In this document: positions 1 to 8,263 of the stretch, in pieces
How positions within the stretch are numbered: the first letter of the stretch is position 1
Layout of the letters: each line of letters starts with the position of its first letter
From: an uncultured bacterium
GTDB taxonomy: Bacteria; Pseudomonadota; Alphaproteobacteria; SP197
Reading direction: 5' to 3'
DNA: 14,210 nt
Assembly (NCBI GenBank): GCA_938014945.1
Contig: CALLQH010000308.1
Location: 1-14,210, forward strand
Program-made: the position numbers and the translations under genes
The notes under the pieces: generated by a model
What the model was told of the DNA's origin: nothing
Seen by the model: only the letters and a program-made list of their open reading frames with translations
Database searches by the model: none

Positions 1-967
1 AGAGCTGGAACCAGTCGCGGCAGGTGACGCGGTTGCCGGTCCAGTTGTGGAAGTATTCGTGGGCGATGACGCTTTCGATCGCCTCGTAGTCGCCGTCGGT
101 CGCGGTCTCGGGGCTGGCGAGCACCAGCTTGGAATTGAAGATGTTGAGGCTCTTGTTCTCCATCGCCCCCATGTTGAAATCGCCCACGGCGACGATGTTG
201 AAGACATCGAGGTCGTATTCCAGGCCGAAACGCTCCTCGTCCCAGGCCATCGAGCGCTTCAGCGCATCCATGGCATAGGCGCAGCGCTCCTGGTTGCCGT
301 GTTCGGACCAGATGGCGAGCGCCACCTTGCGCCCCGAGGCCGTGGTGAAGCTGTCCTCCAGCACGCCCAGATCGCCCGCGACCAGCGCGAAGAGATAGGA
401 GGGCTTGGGGAACGGATCGTCCCACACCGCCCGGTGGCGGCCGTCGCCAAGCTCCTTCTCCTCGACCAGGTTGCCGTTGGAGAGCAGCACGGGGCAGCCC
501 TCCCTGGGCGCATCGATGGTGACGCGGTAGGTCGCGAGCACATCCGGGCGGTCGGGGAAGAAGGTGATGCGGCGGAAGCCCTCGGCCTCGCACTGGGTCG
601 TGTACTTGCCGCCCGACATGTAGAGGCCCTCGAGCGCGGCATTGTCGGCGGGCGCGATGGTCGTGGTGGTCCTCAGCACGAAACGCTCGGGCGGCTCGTG
701 GATGACGAGGCCCTCGTCGTCGTGGTCATAGGCGTTGTCGCCCAGGGCCTGACCGTCGATGGCGATGGCGTCGAGCGGCAGCTTGTCGCCGTCCAGGCGG
801 AAGGGCCGTGCGCCCTGGGCTCGGTCGTGGTCGGCCCGCACCGACAGTTCCGCCGTCACCTTCGTGCCCTTGGGGTCGAGCTCGAAATGCAGCGCCACCG
901 TCTCCACCCGGTAATCGGGGGCGGCGTAGTCGCTGAGGCGGATGGTCCTGGGTTCGTCGGTGCGCAC
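1..967 (-). CDS. pepN: Aminopeptidase N (M1 zinc metallopeptidase), C-terminal part outside the window
   Basis: This is the first 322 residues of an M1-family aminopeptidase, which removes N-terminal residues from peptides in the cytoplasm. The sequence shows the substrate-binding GAMEN motif at residues 267-271 (bases 155-169) and the zinc-binding HEYFH motif at residues 303-307 (bases 47-61), followed by NWTGNRVTCRDWFQL, a stretch typical of proteobacterial PepN. The third zinc ligand, a glutamate expected 19 residues after the second histidine, lies just beyond the window edge, so an intact active site cannot be confirmed. I chose the GTG at 965-967 because AAGGAG lies six bases upstream and the PepN-like N-terminus begins there. 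It starts 10 bases after the stop of the SAF oxidoreductase, so the two are probably co-transcribed. Full-length PepN is usually about 870-890 residues, so roughly the first third is visible. Confidence 0.96.
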   Translation of the reverse strand, partial: MRTDEPRTIRLSDYAAPDYRVETVALHFELDPKGTKVTAELSVRADHDRAQGARPFRLDGDKLPLDAIAIDGQALGDNAYDHDDEGLVIHEPPERFVLRTTTTIAPADNAALEGLYMSGGKYTTQCEAEGFRRITFFPDRPDVLATYRVTIDAPREGCPVLLSNGNLVEEKELGDGRHRAVWDDPFPKPSYLFALVAGDLGVLEDSFTTASGRKVALAIWSEHGNQERCAYAMDALKRSMAWDEERFGLEYDLDVFNIVAVGDFNMGAMENKSLNIFNSKLVLASPETATDGDYEAIESVIAHEYFHNWTGNRVTCRDWFQL

Positions 968-977
968 GGCACTCTCC

Positions 978-2252
978 TTATGGGTTGGCGGCAACGAGGC
1001 TTTCGGCCTCGCGCCGCAGGCGCACGATCTCGCTCGTGCCGTCGATGTCCACGTCATCCCAGCGCAGCGGGCTGCCCGATGCAACCGGGTGCCTGAGGAC
1101 AACGCCCGAAGCCAGCCCCAGTGGCAGCCAGCCCTGGGAAACAGATCGTGAGGCGGGCGCGAGCTTGCCCCAGACGGTGGAGCCGCCCTCGCCGTCAAGC
1201 GTCTCGCCCGCGGCAAGGTCGCGCTTGGCCGTCGCCACCACATCGGCGCGGAAGCCGGTCGGCGCGCCGGTGCCGCGCCCTTCGCGGGCGATCTTCGCCA
1301 CACTCACCGACAGCTCCAGACCGATCAGGTGGAAGGGTTTCCACATGGCCGCGTAACGCCCGCTGCGGTCGGTGGCGAAGCCGTATTCGGCAAAGCAGCG
1401 CCGCGAATACTCGTCCTCGCCCTCGAAGACGACATAGACGCCCCAGCGCAGGTCGTCGGGGATCTGGCTGCCGTCGCGCTCGACGCTGCTGACGACCTCC
1501 ACGGTGCCGCTGCTCTGCAGGATCCCGCCCTCGTTGTGGGGCTTCAACACATCGGCCAGGCGCGAGGTGCCCGCGGGCGGAAAGGCAAGGCCGTCCTGTG
1601 GCGGCAGCAGGCCCGTGGCGTTGGCGACGGCGGCCATCTCGATGGAGGACTTGGTGCCGTCGAGGAAGGAATTGAACATCTTCGGGTTGAGGCCGCCCTT
1701 CCTGGCATCCTCCGGGTCCATGCCGTAGTGGCCCCAGACCGTTTCGGGCGTGGAGGCATGGAAATGGGGCATGTACTTGGTGCCCTTGCCGGCGCAGACG
1801 ACATCGAATCCCGAGGTGCGCGCCCAGTCGACGAGATCGCAGATCAGCGCGGGCTGGTCGCCCCAGGCGAGGCTGTAAACCACCCCGGCCTCGCGCGCGC
1901 GTTTGGCCAGAAGCGGCCCGGCCAGCACATCGGCCTCGACATTGACCATGACGATGTGGCGGCCCGCGGCGATGGCGGCCAGCGCATGGCGGCAGCCGAC
2001 CACGGGATCGCCTGTCGCCTCGATCACCACCTGCACGCCCGGGTGGCCGATGGCCTCGGCCGCGTCGGTGACGACGGCGACGCCGGAGGCATCCAGACCG
2101 GCGCGCTGCATCGCCTCATGCGCGCGCTCCGGGCGCAGGTCGGCAATCGCGGCGACCTTCAGCCAGGGGAGGCGGCGGGCGCGGTTGAGGAACATGGTGG
2201 CGAACTTGCCGGCGCCGATCACGGCGACGCCCACGGGATCGGAAACGGTCAT
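978..2252 (-). CDS. NAD(P)-dependent oxidoreductase with C-terminal SAF domain (COG4091-like, homoserine dehydrogenase-like)
   Basis: The 424-residue protein opens with a Rossmann nucleotide-binding motif, VIGAGKFA, at residues 11-18, and has the EATG loop near residue 90 that follows the fourth strand in homoserine-dehydrogenase-like folds. The middle part contains GKGTKYMP, with lysines placed as in the catalytic region of that family. The last 70 or so residues (from about 350) read as a SAF domain, the small beta-clip fold also found in sialic acid synthase and FlgA. This architecture matches COG4091, predicted dehydrogenases whose substrate is generally unassigned; it is not a true threonine-pathway homoserine dehydrogenase. 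The ATG at 2250-2252 is preferred over an in-frame start 69 bases upstream because AGGGGAG lies five bases before it and the Rossmann strand begins there. It probably leads an operon with pepN and faces a divergent transporter gene 140 bases away, which may handle the same compound (inference). Confidence 0.85.
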   Translation of the reverse strand: MTVSDPVGVAVIGAGKFATMFLNRARRLPWLKVAAIADLRPERAHEAMQRAGLDASGVAVVTDAAEAIGHPGVQVVIEATGDPVVGCRHALAAIAAGRHIVMVNVEADVLAGPLLAKRAREAGVVYSLAWGDQPALICDLVDWARTSGFDVVCAGKGTKYMPHFHASTPETVWGHYGMDPEDARKGGLNPKMFNSFLDGTKSSIEMAAVANATGLLPPQDGLAFPPAGTSRLADVLKPHNEGGILQSSGTVEVVSSVERDGSQIPDDLRWGVYVVFEGEDEYSRRCFAEYGFATDRSGRYAAMWKPFHLIGLELSVSVAKIAREGRGTGAPTGFRADVVATAKRDLAAGETLDGEGGSTVWGKLAPASRSVSQGWLPLGLASGVVLRHPVASGSPLRWDDVDIDGTSEIVRLRREAESLVAANP

Positions 2253-2392
2253 GTCGGCTCCCCTGCGAATGACCCGCATCCTGCCCCACCCGCCGCCTGC
2301 CGAACAGGCCGCGTTGGCCATGGACGCGGCGGCATTGCGGGAATAGGAAGCAGGATGAGCCGCGCGGTGCGGCGCTGTTCCGGAGGCCTTGC

Positions 2393-3595
2393 GTGCGTCC
2401 CAGGTTCATCGCTGCGCTGACCCGTCCGGGTCCGTGGATGTTCGGCACCTTCTGGGCTCTGGAAAGCCTGTCGCGTTCGCTGATCGCCGCGGTGATCTCG
2501 GTTGCCGCCTATGATCTGGGCGGCGACGAGACCGTGATGACCTTCATGTACGTCGTGGTCGGTTTCTTCTCGGTCGGCTCGGCGCTTGCCATTCCCTTTG
2601 TCGTCCATCGCCTGCGGCCGCTGCGCACCTATCGCCTGGGCGCGCTGATTGTCGGCCTTGCCCCGGCGGTGATGGCGCTGGGCAACCTGCCGACCTTCTT
2701 CGTCGGCATGTTCGGGCGCGTCTTCGGCACCAACGCGATGCAGGTCGCCCTTTCGCTTTTCATCATGGGCTACATCCGCAAGCGCGACATGAGCCAGTCC
2801 GAGCCGATCCGCCTGCTGATGGCCGCCCTGCCCTGGGCCATCGGGCCGACGCTGGGCATCTGGCTCTACAACAACATGGGTTATGCCGCACCCTTCCTGC
2901 TCTCGGCCTGCGTCGCGCTGATCCTGATCTGCTACGCCTTCCTCATCCGGCTCGACGAATCCCCGGTGATGAAGGCGATCCCGCAGAAATCCGCCAACCC
3001 GCTCACCTACCTGCCGCGCTTCGTGAAGCAGCCGCGGCTGCGCCTGGCCTACCTGCTGATCTTCGGGCGCGAGAACTGGTGGTGGATGGTCTACCTCTAC
3101 ATCCCGGTCTATGCCGAGCAGAACGACATGGAGGTGGAGGTGCTGGGCATCCACCTGCCGGTGGGCGGCCTGGCGCTGTCGTTCTGCAGCGGCCTTGCCC
3201 TGCTCGCGCCGGTGTGGGGGCGCATCATGCGTCGCCTGGGCATGCGCCTGCACCTGATGACCGGGCTGACGCTGGCGGCAATCACGGTGGCCGCGGCAGG
3301 CCTGATGATCGACGATCCCTGGATCGTCATCGCCCTGGTCCTGGTCTCGGCCGCGCCGATCAGCGCCACCGACGCCAGCGGCAACATCGCCTTCCTGCGC
3401 GCCGTGAAATCACGCGAGCGCACCGAGATGGCCATGGTCTACGGCACCTACCGCGACATGGTGGGGCTGGTGGTGCCGACGGTCTACTGGATCCTTTTCA
3501 AGCTGGGCTTTCAGCTCGACGCGGTGTTCTTCGTCACCGCGGGCGCCCTGCTGGTCTACGCCTTCTTCGCGCGGCACCTGCCAAGATCGATGTAG
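2393..3595 (+). CDS. Major facilitator superfamily-like transporter
   Basis: This 400-residue protein is strongly hydrophobic along its whole length, with about 12 predicted membrane segments, a basic central loop (around residues 185-215, including QKSANPLTYLPRFVKQPRLR), and short charged loops elsewhere. Size and pattern fit an MFS permease of the cytoplasmic membrane. The loop between helices 2 and 3 (HRLRPLRTYRLG) is basic but lacks the usual GxLaDrxG form of MFS motif A, so the subfamily is divergent and the substrate cannot be read. The GTG start at 2393 is chosen because GGAGG lies six bases upstream. It is divergent from the SAF oxidoreductase and its stop lies 13 bases from the convergent stop of the APC permease. 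No clear sigma-70 promoter was seen in the 140-base divergent gap. Confidence 0.78.
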   Translation: MRPRFIAALTRPGPWMFGTFWALESLSRSLIAAVISVAAYDLGGDETVMTFMYVVVGFFSVGSALAIPFVVHRLRPLRTYRLGALIVGLAPAVMALGNLPTFFVGMFGRVFGTNAMQVALSLFIMGYIRKRDMSQSEPIRLLMAALPWAIGPTLGIWLYNNMGYAAPFLLSACVALILICYAFLIRLDESPVMKAIPQKSANPLTYLPRFVKQPRLRLAYLLIFGRENWWWMVYLYIPVYAEQNDMEVEVLGIHLPVGGLALSFCSGLALLAPVWGRIMRRLGMRLHLMTGLTLAAITVAAAGLMIDDPWIVIALVLVSAAPISATDASGNIAFLRAVKSRERTEMAMVYGTYRDMVGLVVPTVYWILFKLGFQLDAVFFVTAGALLVYAFFARHLPRSM

Positions 3596-3608
3596 CCTGC
3601 CTGCGCTC

Positions 3609-4967
3609 CTAGGTGCGCTCCGGGGGCTGCGCGACGAAACGCGCAGTGGCCGGGCGCAGCCAGAGCAGCCAGAGGCCCGCCACCAGGAAGGCGGCGACGA
3701 CCCAGGGCCACAGATTGGCGGGCCACGCCGGGGCGGGCACCAGCGCGTTGTAGAACGGCCAGAGCATCAGCAGGACCCCGGCAAGCCCGGTGGCCACGGC
3801 GCCCGCGCGCCGGTCGCGCAGCGCCTGCACGGCTTCCGCTCCGCTCACACCCATGTAGACCAGAAGCAGGGCCAGGGTGCCGATCGTGCCCATGGCGCCG
3901 TAGTAGGCGCCAGCGCCCGCAAGCGGCGCCAGCAGCAGGCAGCCCGCCAGCATCAGGCCGCCCATCACCAGCACCGCGGCAGCCGGCGTGCCGTGGCGGG
4001 GATGCACCGCGTCGAGGCCGGGCGCGAGCCCCGCCCGCCCCAGGGCAAAGAGCATGCGCGCGCCAGCGCTGAGGCTGCCCAGAGTGCAGGCAAACGCGCT
4101 GAGCGCGGCCGCGATATCCAGAAGGGTGGCCAGCTCCCGCGAGGCGAAACGCAGCGCAAGGGTATTGAGCGGCGCGGCGTCGGCGGCAAGCGCATCGACA
4201 TGATCGAGGCCGAAACCGACGACCTGCATGTAGGAGGCAAAGACATAGAAGACGCCGGTCAGGATCACCGTGCCCAGCACGGCAAGCGGGATGGTGCGGC
4301 GTGGGTCGGCGGTTTCCTCCGCCAGGGTGGTCGCCCCCTCGAAACCGGCAAAGGAGAGCACCGCAAAGACCATGGCATAACCGACCCCGGACCAGCCCGG
4401 CCCCTCTGCCGGGACGAAGGGAGCGAGGCTGAGCTCGGTGGTCGCATCGCGCAGCACCAGGACGCCCAGCACGAGGATCGCCAGCACCGAAAGCCCCTCC
4501 AGCGCCAGCATGAGCCGGGCCGCCAGCCGCATGTCGCACCAGGCGAGGACGATGGAGAGGACCAGCGCCAGCACGCTGACGGCCAGCCACAGCCCCGGCA
4601 CCCTGATGCCGTAATCGGAAAGCGCCGCATCGACGAAGTTGCCGACCAGCACACAGGTGCCCGCGCCGTAGACCAGGTAGGTCAGCAGCAGCGCCCAGCC
4701 GGTCAGAAACCCGGCGCGGGGCCCGAAGGTGAGCGCGATATAGGCGTAGGCCGAGCCGGCGTGCGCGATGCGGCGGCTGAAGGCGACGAAGGAAAGCCCC
4801 ACCACGGCAAGCGCCAGGGTACCGATGGCAAAGGCGAGAGGTGCCGCCGGTCCGGCAACGCCGGCGGCCAGGGTGACGTTGAAGGACATCGCCATGGTCG
4901 GCGCAATGATGGCGAGCGAGAGCGCCAGCGCCTCGATCAGGCCAAGGTTCCTGCGCAGACCGGCCAT
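3609..4967 (-). CDS. APC-family amino acid permease
   Basis: The 452-residue protein has the look of an amino acid-polyamine-organocation permease with 12 or so membrane helices. The first helix region, GLIEALALSLAIIAPTMAMS (residues about 9-28), carries the broken-helix substrate-binding segment typical of APC carriers. Helix 6 contains FAGFEGATTLAEETADPRRTIPLA, the conserved F-x-GFE...EE-xxP signature of the family. It would import an amino acid or related amine across the inner membrane; the substrate is not readable. The ATG at 4965-4967 is preferred because the family N-terminus begins there and purine-rich GGGGGACAGGGG precedes it. The same frame stays open upstream to about 5204, but that stretch overlaps the neighbouring MFS gene and does not look like protein. 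It lies 55 bases after that MFS gene on the same strand and may be co-transcribed with it. Confidence 0.92.
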   Translation of the reverse strand: MAGLRRNLGLIEALALSLAIIAPTMAMSFNVTLAAGVAGPAAPLAFAIGTLALAVVGLSFVAFSRRIAHAGSAYAYIALTFGPRAGFLTGWALLLTYLVYGAGTCVLVGNFVDAALSDYGIRVPGLWLAVSVLALVLSIVLAWCDMRLAARLMLALEGLSVLAILVLGVLVLRDATTELSLAPFVPAEGPGWSGVGYAMVFAVLSFAGFEGATTLAEETADPRRTIPLAVLGTVILTGVFYVFASYMQVVGFGLDHVDALAADAAPLNTLALRFASRELATLLDIAAALSAFACTLGSLSAGARMLFALGRAGLAPGLDAVHPRHGTPAAAVLVMGGLMLAGCLLLAPLAGAGAYYGAMGTIGTLALLLVYMGVSGAEAVQALRDRRAGAVATGLAGVLLMLWPFYNALVPAPAWPANLWPWVVAAFLVAGLWLLWLRPATARFVAQPPERT

Positions 4968-5022
4968 GTCCCCTGTCCCCCGAGCCGTGAGCGCCAGAGT
5001 ACCACGCCGTACCCGTGCGGGC

Positions 5023-6240
5023 TTATTCCGCGGCGTGCAGGCGGGCCAGAGGCTTCTCGTTGATCGGCAGGTGGATGATGGCGGCCACCAGGCCCAGCCC
5101 TGCGCAGATCCACCAGACGATGTCGTAGGAGCCCGTCCTGTCGAACAGCCAGCCGCCGAGCCACACGCCCGCGAAGCTGCCCAACTGGTGGCTGAAGAAG
5201 ACAACGCCGAAGAGGGTCGCCATGTACTTCACGCCGAAGACCTGGGCGACGATGCCGGACGTGAGCGGCACCGTGGCGAGCCACAGGGAACCCATTGCGA
5301 TGGCGAAGGCGTAGATCGTCAGCGCGCTCTTGGGTGCCAGCAGCATGGCGACGATGATCAGCGTGCGCGCGAAGTAGATGCCCGAGAGGCCGCAGCGCTT
5401 GCTCCAGCGCTGGCCGAACCAGCCCGCGACGATGCAGCCCACGATGTTGCAGCCGCCGACCAGGAACCACGCCCAGGCCGCGACCCAGGGCGAAAGGCCA
5501 AGATCGGTGATGTAGGACGGGAAGTGCACCGTGATGAAGGCGATCTGGAAACCGCAGACGAAAAAGCCCGTGGTGAGCAGGATGTAGCCGCGGTGCCCTG
5601 CGGCCTCGCGCAGGGCCTGGCCGACCGACTGGTCGCTGGCGACCTCACCGACACCGGCGTTGGACTTCGGCAACACGAAGGCGAGCGGAATGATCGCCAT
5701 GGCCGTGGCCGCCAGCACGATCAGGGCACTCTGCCAGCCCAGCATGGAGATCGCCCCCTGCCCGCCGAGCGCGAAGATGACCTGTCCCAGCGAACCCGAG
5801 GCAGTACCCAGGCCCAGGGCGAGCGAACGCATGTGCGGCGGCACGACGCGGGCCATGGCGGCGAGCGCCAGCGAAAAGCCGGTAAAGGCGACGCCGATGC
5901 CCACGGCAACGCCTGCAACCAGGGTGAAGACCACGCTGTTGTCGACCACGCCCATGGACCAGGTCGCCGCACCGTAGATCAGTGCACCCAGCAGGATGAC
6001 ACGCGCCGGGCCGTAGCGGTCCGCCAGGGCGCCCGCAACCGGGGCGGCAAGGCCCCACATCAGGTTCTGCACGGAAAGCGCGATGGAGAAGGTTTCCCGG
6101 CTCCAGCCCTGCGCTTCCGTGATGGGATCAAGGAAAAAGCCGAAGACCGAGCGGATGCCGAAGCCGATCACGGCGATCGCGCAACCGGCCAGGATAACCA
6201 CCATCGGCGTGCGCCAGCCGGCGCCGGAGGATGTCGACAT
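5023..6240 (-). CDS. MFS transporter, monocarboxylate/oxalate-formate antiporter-like
   Basis: The 405-residue protein shows 12 hydrophobic segments in two halves split by a charged linker near residues 190-215. MFS motif A is clear at residues 70-82 (GALADRYGPARVI). The preceding segment, QGWSRETFSIALSVQNLMWG (residues 43-62), is the GWSR pattern common in the bacterial OxlT/monocarboxylate branch of the MFS, so a small organic anion is a reasonable substrate guess (inference). The ATG at 6238-6240 starts 13 residues before the first helix; the upstream ribosome site is weak (AAGAG). A 101-base gap with small inverted repeats separates it from the upstream 70-residue protein gene, so it may have its own promoter. 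The APC permease gene follows it. Confidence 0.92.
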   Translation of the reverse strand: MSTSSGAGWRTPMVVILAGCAIAVIGFGIRSVFGFFLDPITEAQGWSRETFSIALSVQNLMWGLAAPVAGALADRYGPARVILLGALIYGAATWSMGVVDNSVVFTLVAGVAVGIGVAFTGFSLALAAMARVVPPHMRSLALGLGTASGSLGQVIFALGGQGAISMLGWQSALIVLAATAMAIIPLAFVLPKSNAGVGEVASDQSVGQALREAAGHRGYILLTTGFFVCGFQIAFITVHFPSYITDLGLSPWVAAWAWFLVGGCNIVGCIVAGWFGQRWSKRCGLSGIYFARTLIIVAMLLAPKSALTIYAFAIAMGSLWLATVPLTSGIVAQVFGVKYMATLFGVVFFSHQLGSFAGVWLGGWLFDRTGSYDIVWWICAGLGLVAAIIHLPINEKPLARLHAAE

Positions 6241-6341
6241 GGGAACTCTTGGGCAGGGTCCGCCAACAGGTGGCGGGTTCTTGACGGGCGGGAACTAAAC
6301 ACCCGCATGACGTGTAGCGCAATCGCCGCTACGCGCCGGCC

Positions 6342-6554
6342 TCAGTCCCTGAACAGGCGGCCGATCACGCGCCCCGCGGTGCGTGCGGGATGTTCGCCCG
6401 GCTGGCTTTCCTGGGCGGCCTGGCGCGCGGCCTGGACCTTGCGCTCGATCACGGGCTTGGCCTGGGTGTGATAGACCTCGGCCGCCTTGGCGCGGACCTT
6501 GGGGTCGGCGGCGGCGCGGCGGGCCGCCATGGTGAGAAGCTGGCGCAGGATCAT
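6342..6554 (-). CDS. Small basic helical protein of unknown function (70 aa)
   Basis: This short ORF encodes a basic, alanine-rich protein starting MILRQLLTMAARRAAADPKV and ending in GRVIGRLFRD. It has no signal peptide or full membrane segment and looks like one or two amphipathic helices. Similar small AARR-x-AADP-x-VR-x-KA proteins occur as hypotheticals in alphaproteobacteria as far as I recall, but I assign no function. It begins nine bases after the stop of the DUF6445-like gene, in the order expected of an operon, although its ribosome site is weak and it may depend on translational coupling. The reading frame keeps codon positions like its neighbours, which supports it being a real gene. 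Confidence 0.6.
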   Translation of the reverse strand: MILRQLLTMAARRAAADPKVRAKAAEVYHTQAKPVIERKVQAARQAAQESQPGEHPARTAGRVIGRLFRD

Positions 6555-6563
6555 GGCGTCATT

Positions 6564-7211
6564 CTACAGCATCGGCACGGTCACCGCACCGACCGCGTCG
6601 GGAGCGGGAGCGAAGAACAGCAGGATCACCAGGCGGCCGTCCTCGATGGTGGTGCCGAAGCCGTCGCCGCTGGAATGCCAGAACCAGGGCCGGAAGAGGA
6701 CGCAGCGGTTGAACTTCATGGGCAGCGTATGGGTCAGTTCCCAGGCGTCAGGGTCGCTGCCGTTCTCGATGGTCAGGATTTCCATCAGCGCCTCGCGCGG
6801 CGTCGCCTTGCCGTAAAGCGCCTGGGCTTCGGCATCGTCGAGCGGCGCGCGGTCGGTGCCGTAGCGCAGGTTGCGGAAGAAATCGGTGCCGCCCGCGGCA
6901 TCCTCGTCGCGCGAAAGATAGATGATGCCCGCCCAGGTGGCGCCGGGATCGACATGGACCCGGCCGCGCCGCTTGTCGGCGGCGAGCGTCAGGCGGGCAC
7001 AGCCGTGGGACCACTTGTTGATGCCGACGATCTTCTCGCCGACGAGCTGGCTGAACATCTGGTCGCTGCCCGGCCATGCCATCGACTGTTTGGAGTTGCG
7101 GCCGGGGTAATAGACCTCTCCGGGATCGGGATAGTCGAGGCCCAGCGCCACCTCGCGCGCCTTGTCGGGGCGGTCGAAGAAGTCGTCGATGATCATGAAC
7201 GAACGCTGCAT
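6564..7211 (-). CDS. DUF6445-like / 2-oxoglutarate-Fe(II) oxygenase-fold protein
   Basis: The 215-residue protein carries an iron-binding pattern of the double-stranded beta-helix oxygenases: H86-x-D88 in GRVHVDPGATWAGIIYLS, a distal H179 in FRPWFWHSSGDGFG, and R192 thirteen residues later, positioned to bind the 2-oxoglutarate carboxylate. The sequence between, GTDFFRN, and the WAGIIYL strand resemble DUF6445-type proteins, which often sit with tailoring or tryptophan-modifying enzymes. A hydroxylase role is therefore inferred; the substrate is unknown. The ATG at 7209-7211 lies five bases after the aldo/keto reductase stop and gives a compact domain. The same frame is open upstream to 7628 but that part is a shadow of the reductase gene. 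There is no strong ribosome site, so translation is probably coupled to the upstream gene. Confidence 0.75.
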   Translation of the reverse strand: MQRSFMIIDDFFDRPDKAREVALGLDYPDPGEVYYPGRNSKQSMAWPGSDQMFSQLVGEKIVGINKWSHGCARLTLAADKRRGRVHVDPGATWAGIIYLSRDEDAAGGTDFFRNLRYGTDRAPLDDAEAQALYGKATPREALMEILTIENGSDPDAWELTHTLPMKFNRCVLFRPWFWHSSGDGFGTTIEDGRLVILLFFAPAPDAVGAVTVPML

Positions 7212-7216
7212 GGTAC

Positions 7217-8161
7217 TCAGCCCGCCATCAGGCGGTCGATCTCGGCCATCTCGTCGGCGCTCATGCGCCAGGCCGTCACCGCCTTGGCGTTGGCCCTGGC
7301 CTGGCTGGGCTTGGTCGCGCCGCAGATGACGGTAGAGACGACATCGTGGCTGGCCAGCCAGCCGATGGCGAGTTCGAGCAGGCTGTGGCCGTGGGCCGCG
7401 GCAAAGGCCTCCAGGCGATCGACCTTGTCGAAGTTGGCATCGCTCAGAACCTCGGCGTAACGCGGATCGTCGCCGCCCAGCCGCGTCGACTTCGCGGGCC
7501 GCTTGCCCCGGCTGTACTTGCCCGAGAGCAGGCCCATGGCGAGCGGGAAGTACGGCATGATGCCGAGGCCGAAGCGGCGCGCCGCGGGAACCACCTCGTC
7601 CTCGACGGCGCGGCTGAACAGGTTCCATTCGCTCTGGCAGACGACATAGGGGTTGAAGCGCCGGTCGGCGGCGGTCCAGGCGGCATCGGCAATCTGCCAG
7701 CCGGCGTAGTTCGAGCAGCCGGCGTAGCGGATCTTGCCCTGGGCGGTCAGGCGGTCGAAGGCCTCCAGGGTTTCCTCGACCGGCGTCACGGGATCGGGCG
7801 CGTGGTGCAGGTAGAGATCGATCCAGTCGGTCTTCAGCCGTTTCAGGCTGCCCTCGCAGGAGCGGATGATGTGGTCGCGCGAACCACGCCGGACATGATC
7901 GGGCGTGGCCGCCGTCTTCATGCCGACCTTGGAGACGACCACGACATCCTTGCGCTGCTTGCCCAGCGCCTTGCCGAGGATCGTCTCGGAAACGCCGTCA
8001 TCGTAGCAGTCGGCGGTATCGAAGAGGGCGATGCCGGCATCGAGCGCGCCGTGCACCACCTTGGTCCCCTGCGCTTCGTCGACCCACCAGCCCAGGGTGT
8101 TGCAGCCCATGCCGGCGAGCGAGACGGAGAGGCCCGAGCGGCCCATGGTGCGGTATTCCAT
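7217..8161 (-). CDS. Aldo/keto reductase
   Basis: This 314-residue protein is a typical NADPH-dependent aldo/keto reductase TIM barrel of the cytoplasm. The catalytic tetrad can be placed: D48 and Y53 in FDTADCY, K78 in VVSKVGM, and H119 or H120 in DLYLHHAPD. The cofactor region near the C-terminus, VICGATKPSQARANAKA (about residues 277-293), matches the phosphate-binding loop of the family. The N-terminus MEYRTMGRSGLSVS is the usual first strand. The ATG at 8159-8161 is supported by GGAGG about nine bases upstream and by this N-terminus. It heads a tight set with the oxygenase-like protein and the 70-residue protein, and is divergent from the Nudix gene across 102 bases. The physiological substrate is not readable. 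Confidence 0.95.
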   Translation of the reverse strand: MEYRTMGRSGLSVSLAGMGCNTLGWWVDEAQGTKVVHGALDAGIALFDTADCYDDGVSETILGKALGKQRKDVVVVSKVGMKTAATPDHVRRGSRDHIIRSCEGSLKRLKTDWIDLYLHHAPDPVTPVEETLEAFDRLTAQGKIRYAGCSNYAGWQIADAAWTAADRRFNPYVVCQSEWNLFSRAVEDEVVPAARRFGLGIMPYFPLAMGLLSGKYSRGKRPAKSTRLGGDDPRYAEVLSDANFDKVDRLEAFAAAHGHSLLELAIGWLASHDVVSTVICGATKPSQARANAKAVTAWRMSADEMAEIDRLMAG

Positions 8162-8263
8162 CGCGGCGATCCTCCAGCGGTTGCGGCGGCATCCTAGCCG
8201 GGTGCGGCGCGGCCGGTCCACGGCGGCAGTTGCCGCAGGCGCGCCCGCGGGCTAGGTGAGGCC

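Noticed and set aside
1329..2420. 363-residue plus-strand frame opposite the SAF oxidoreductase.
   Set aside because: It is the complement of a clear Rossmann-SAF protein and shows no motif of its own.
2249..3253. 334-residue minus-strand frame across the MFS-like gene and divergent gap.
   Set aside because: Charged, His/Asp/Gln-rich shadow composition; the plus-strand frame has a strong ribosome site and consistent membrane helices.
3627..3646. Perfect 7-base hairpin CTGCGCG-ACGAAA-CGCGCAG just after the convergent gene ends, considered as a terminator.
   Set aside because: No T-run follows on either strand and it lies inside the APC coding sequence, where codon choice in GC-rich DNA can produce such pairs.
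4968..5204. Upstream extension of the APC permease frame.
   Set aside because: It runs through the MFS gene in another frame, is Ser/Arg/Trp-rich, and the family N-terminus begins at 4967.
4768..6471. 567-residue open frame on the plus strand opposite the two transporters.
   Set aside because: Low-complexity Arg/Gly/Asp/His composition typical of shadow frames; the minus-strand frames encode two well-formed membrane carriers.
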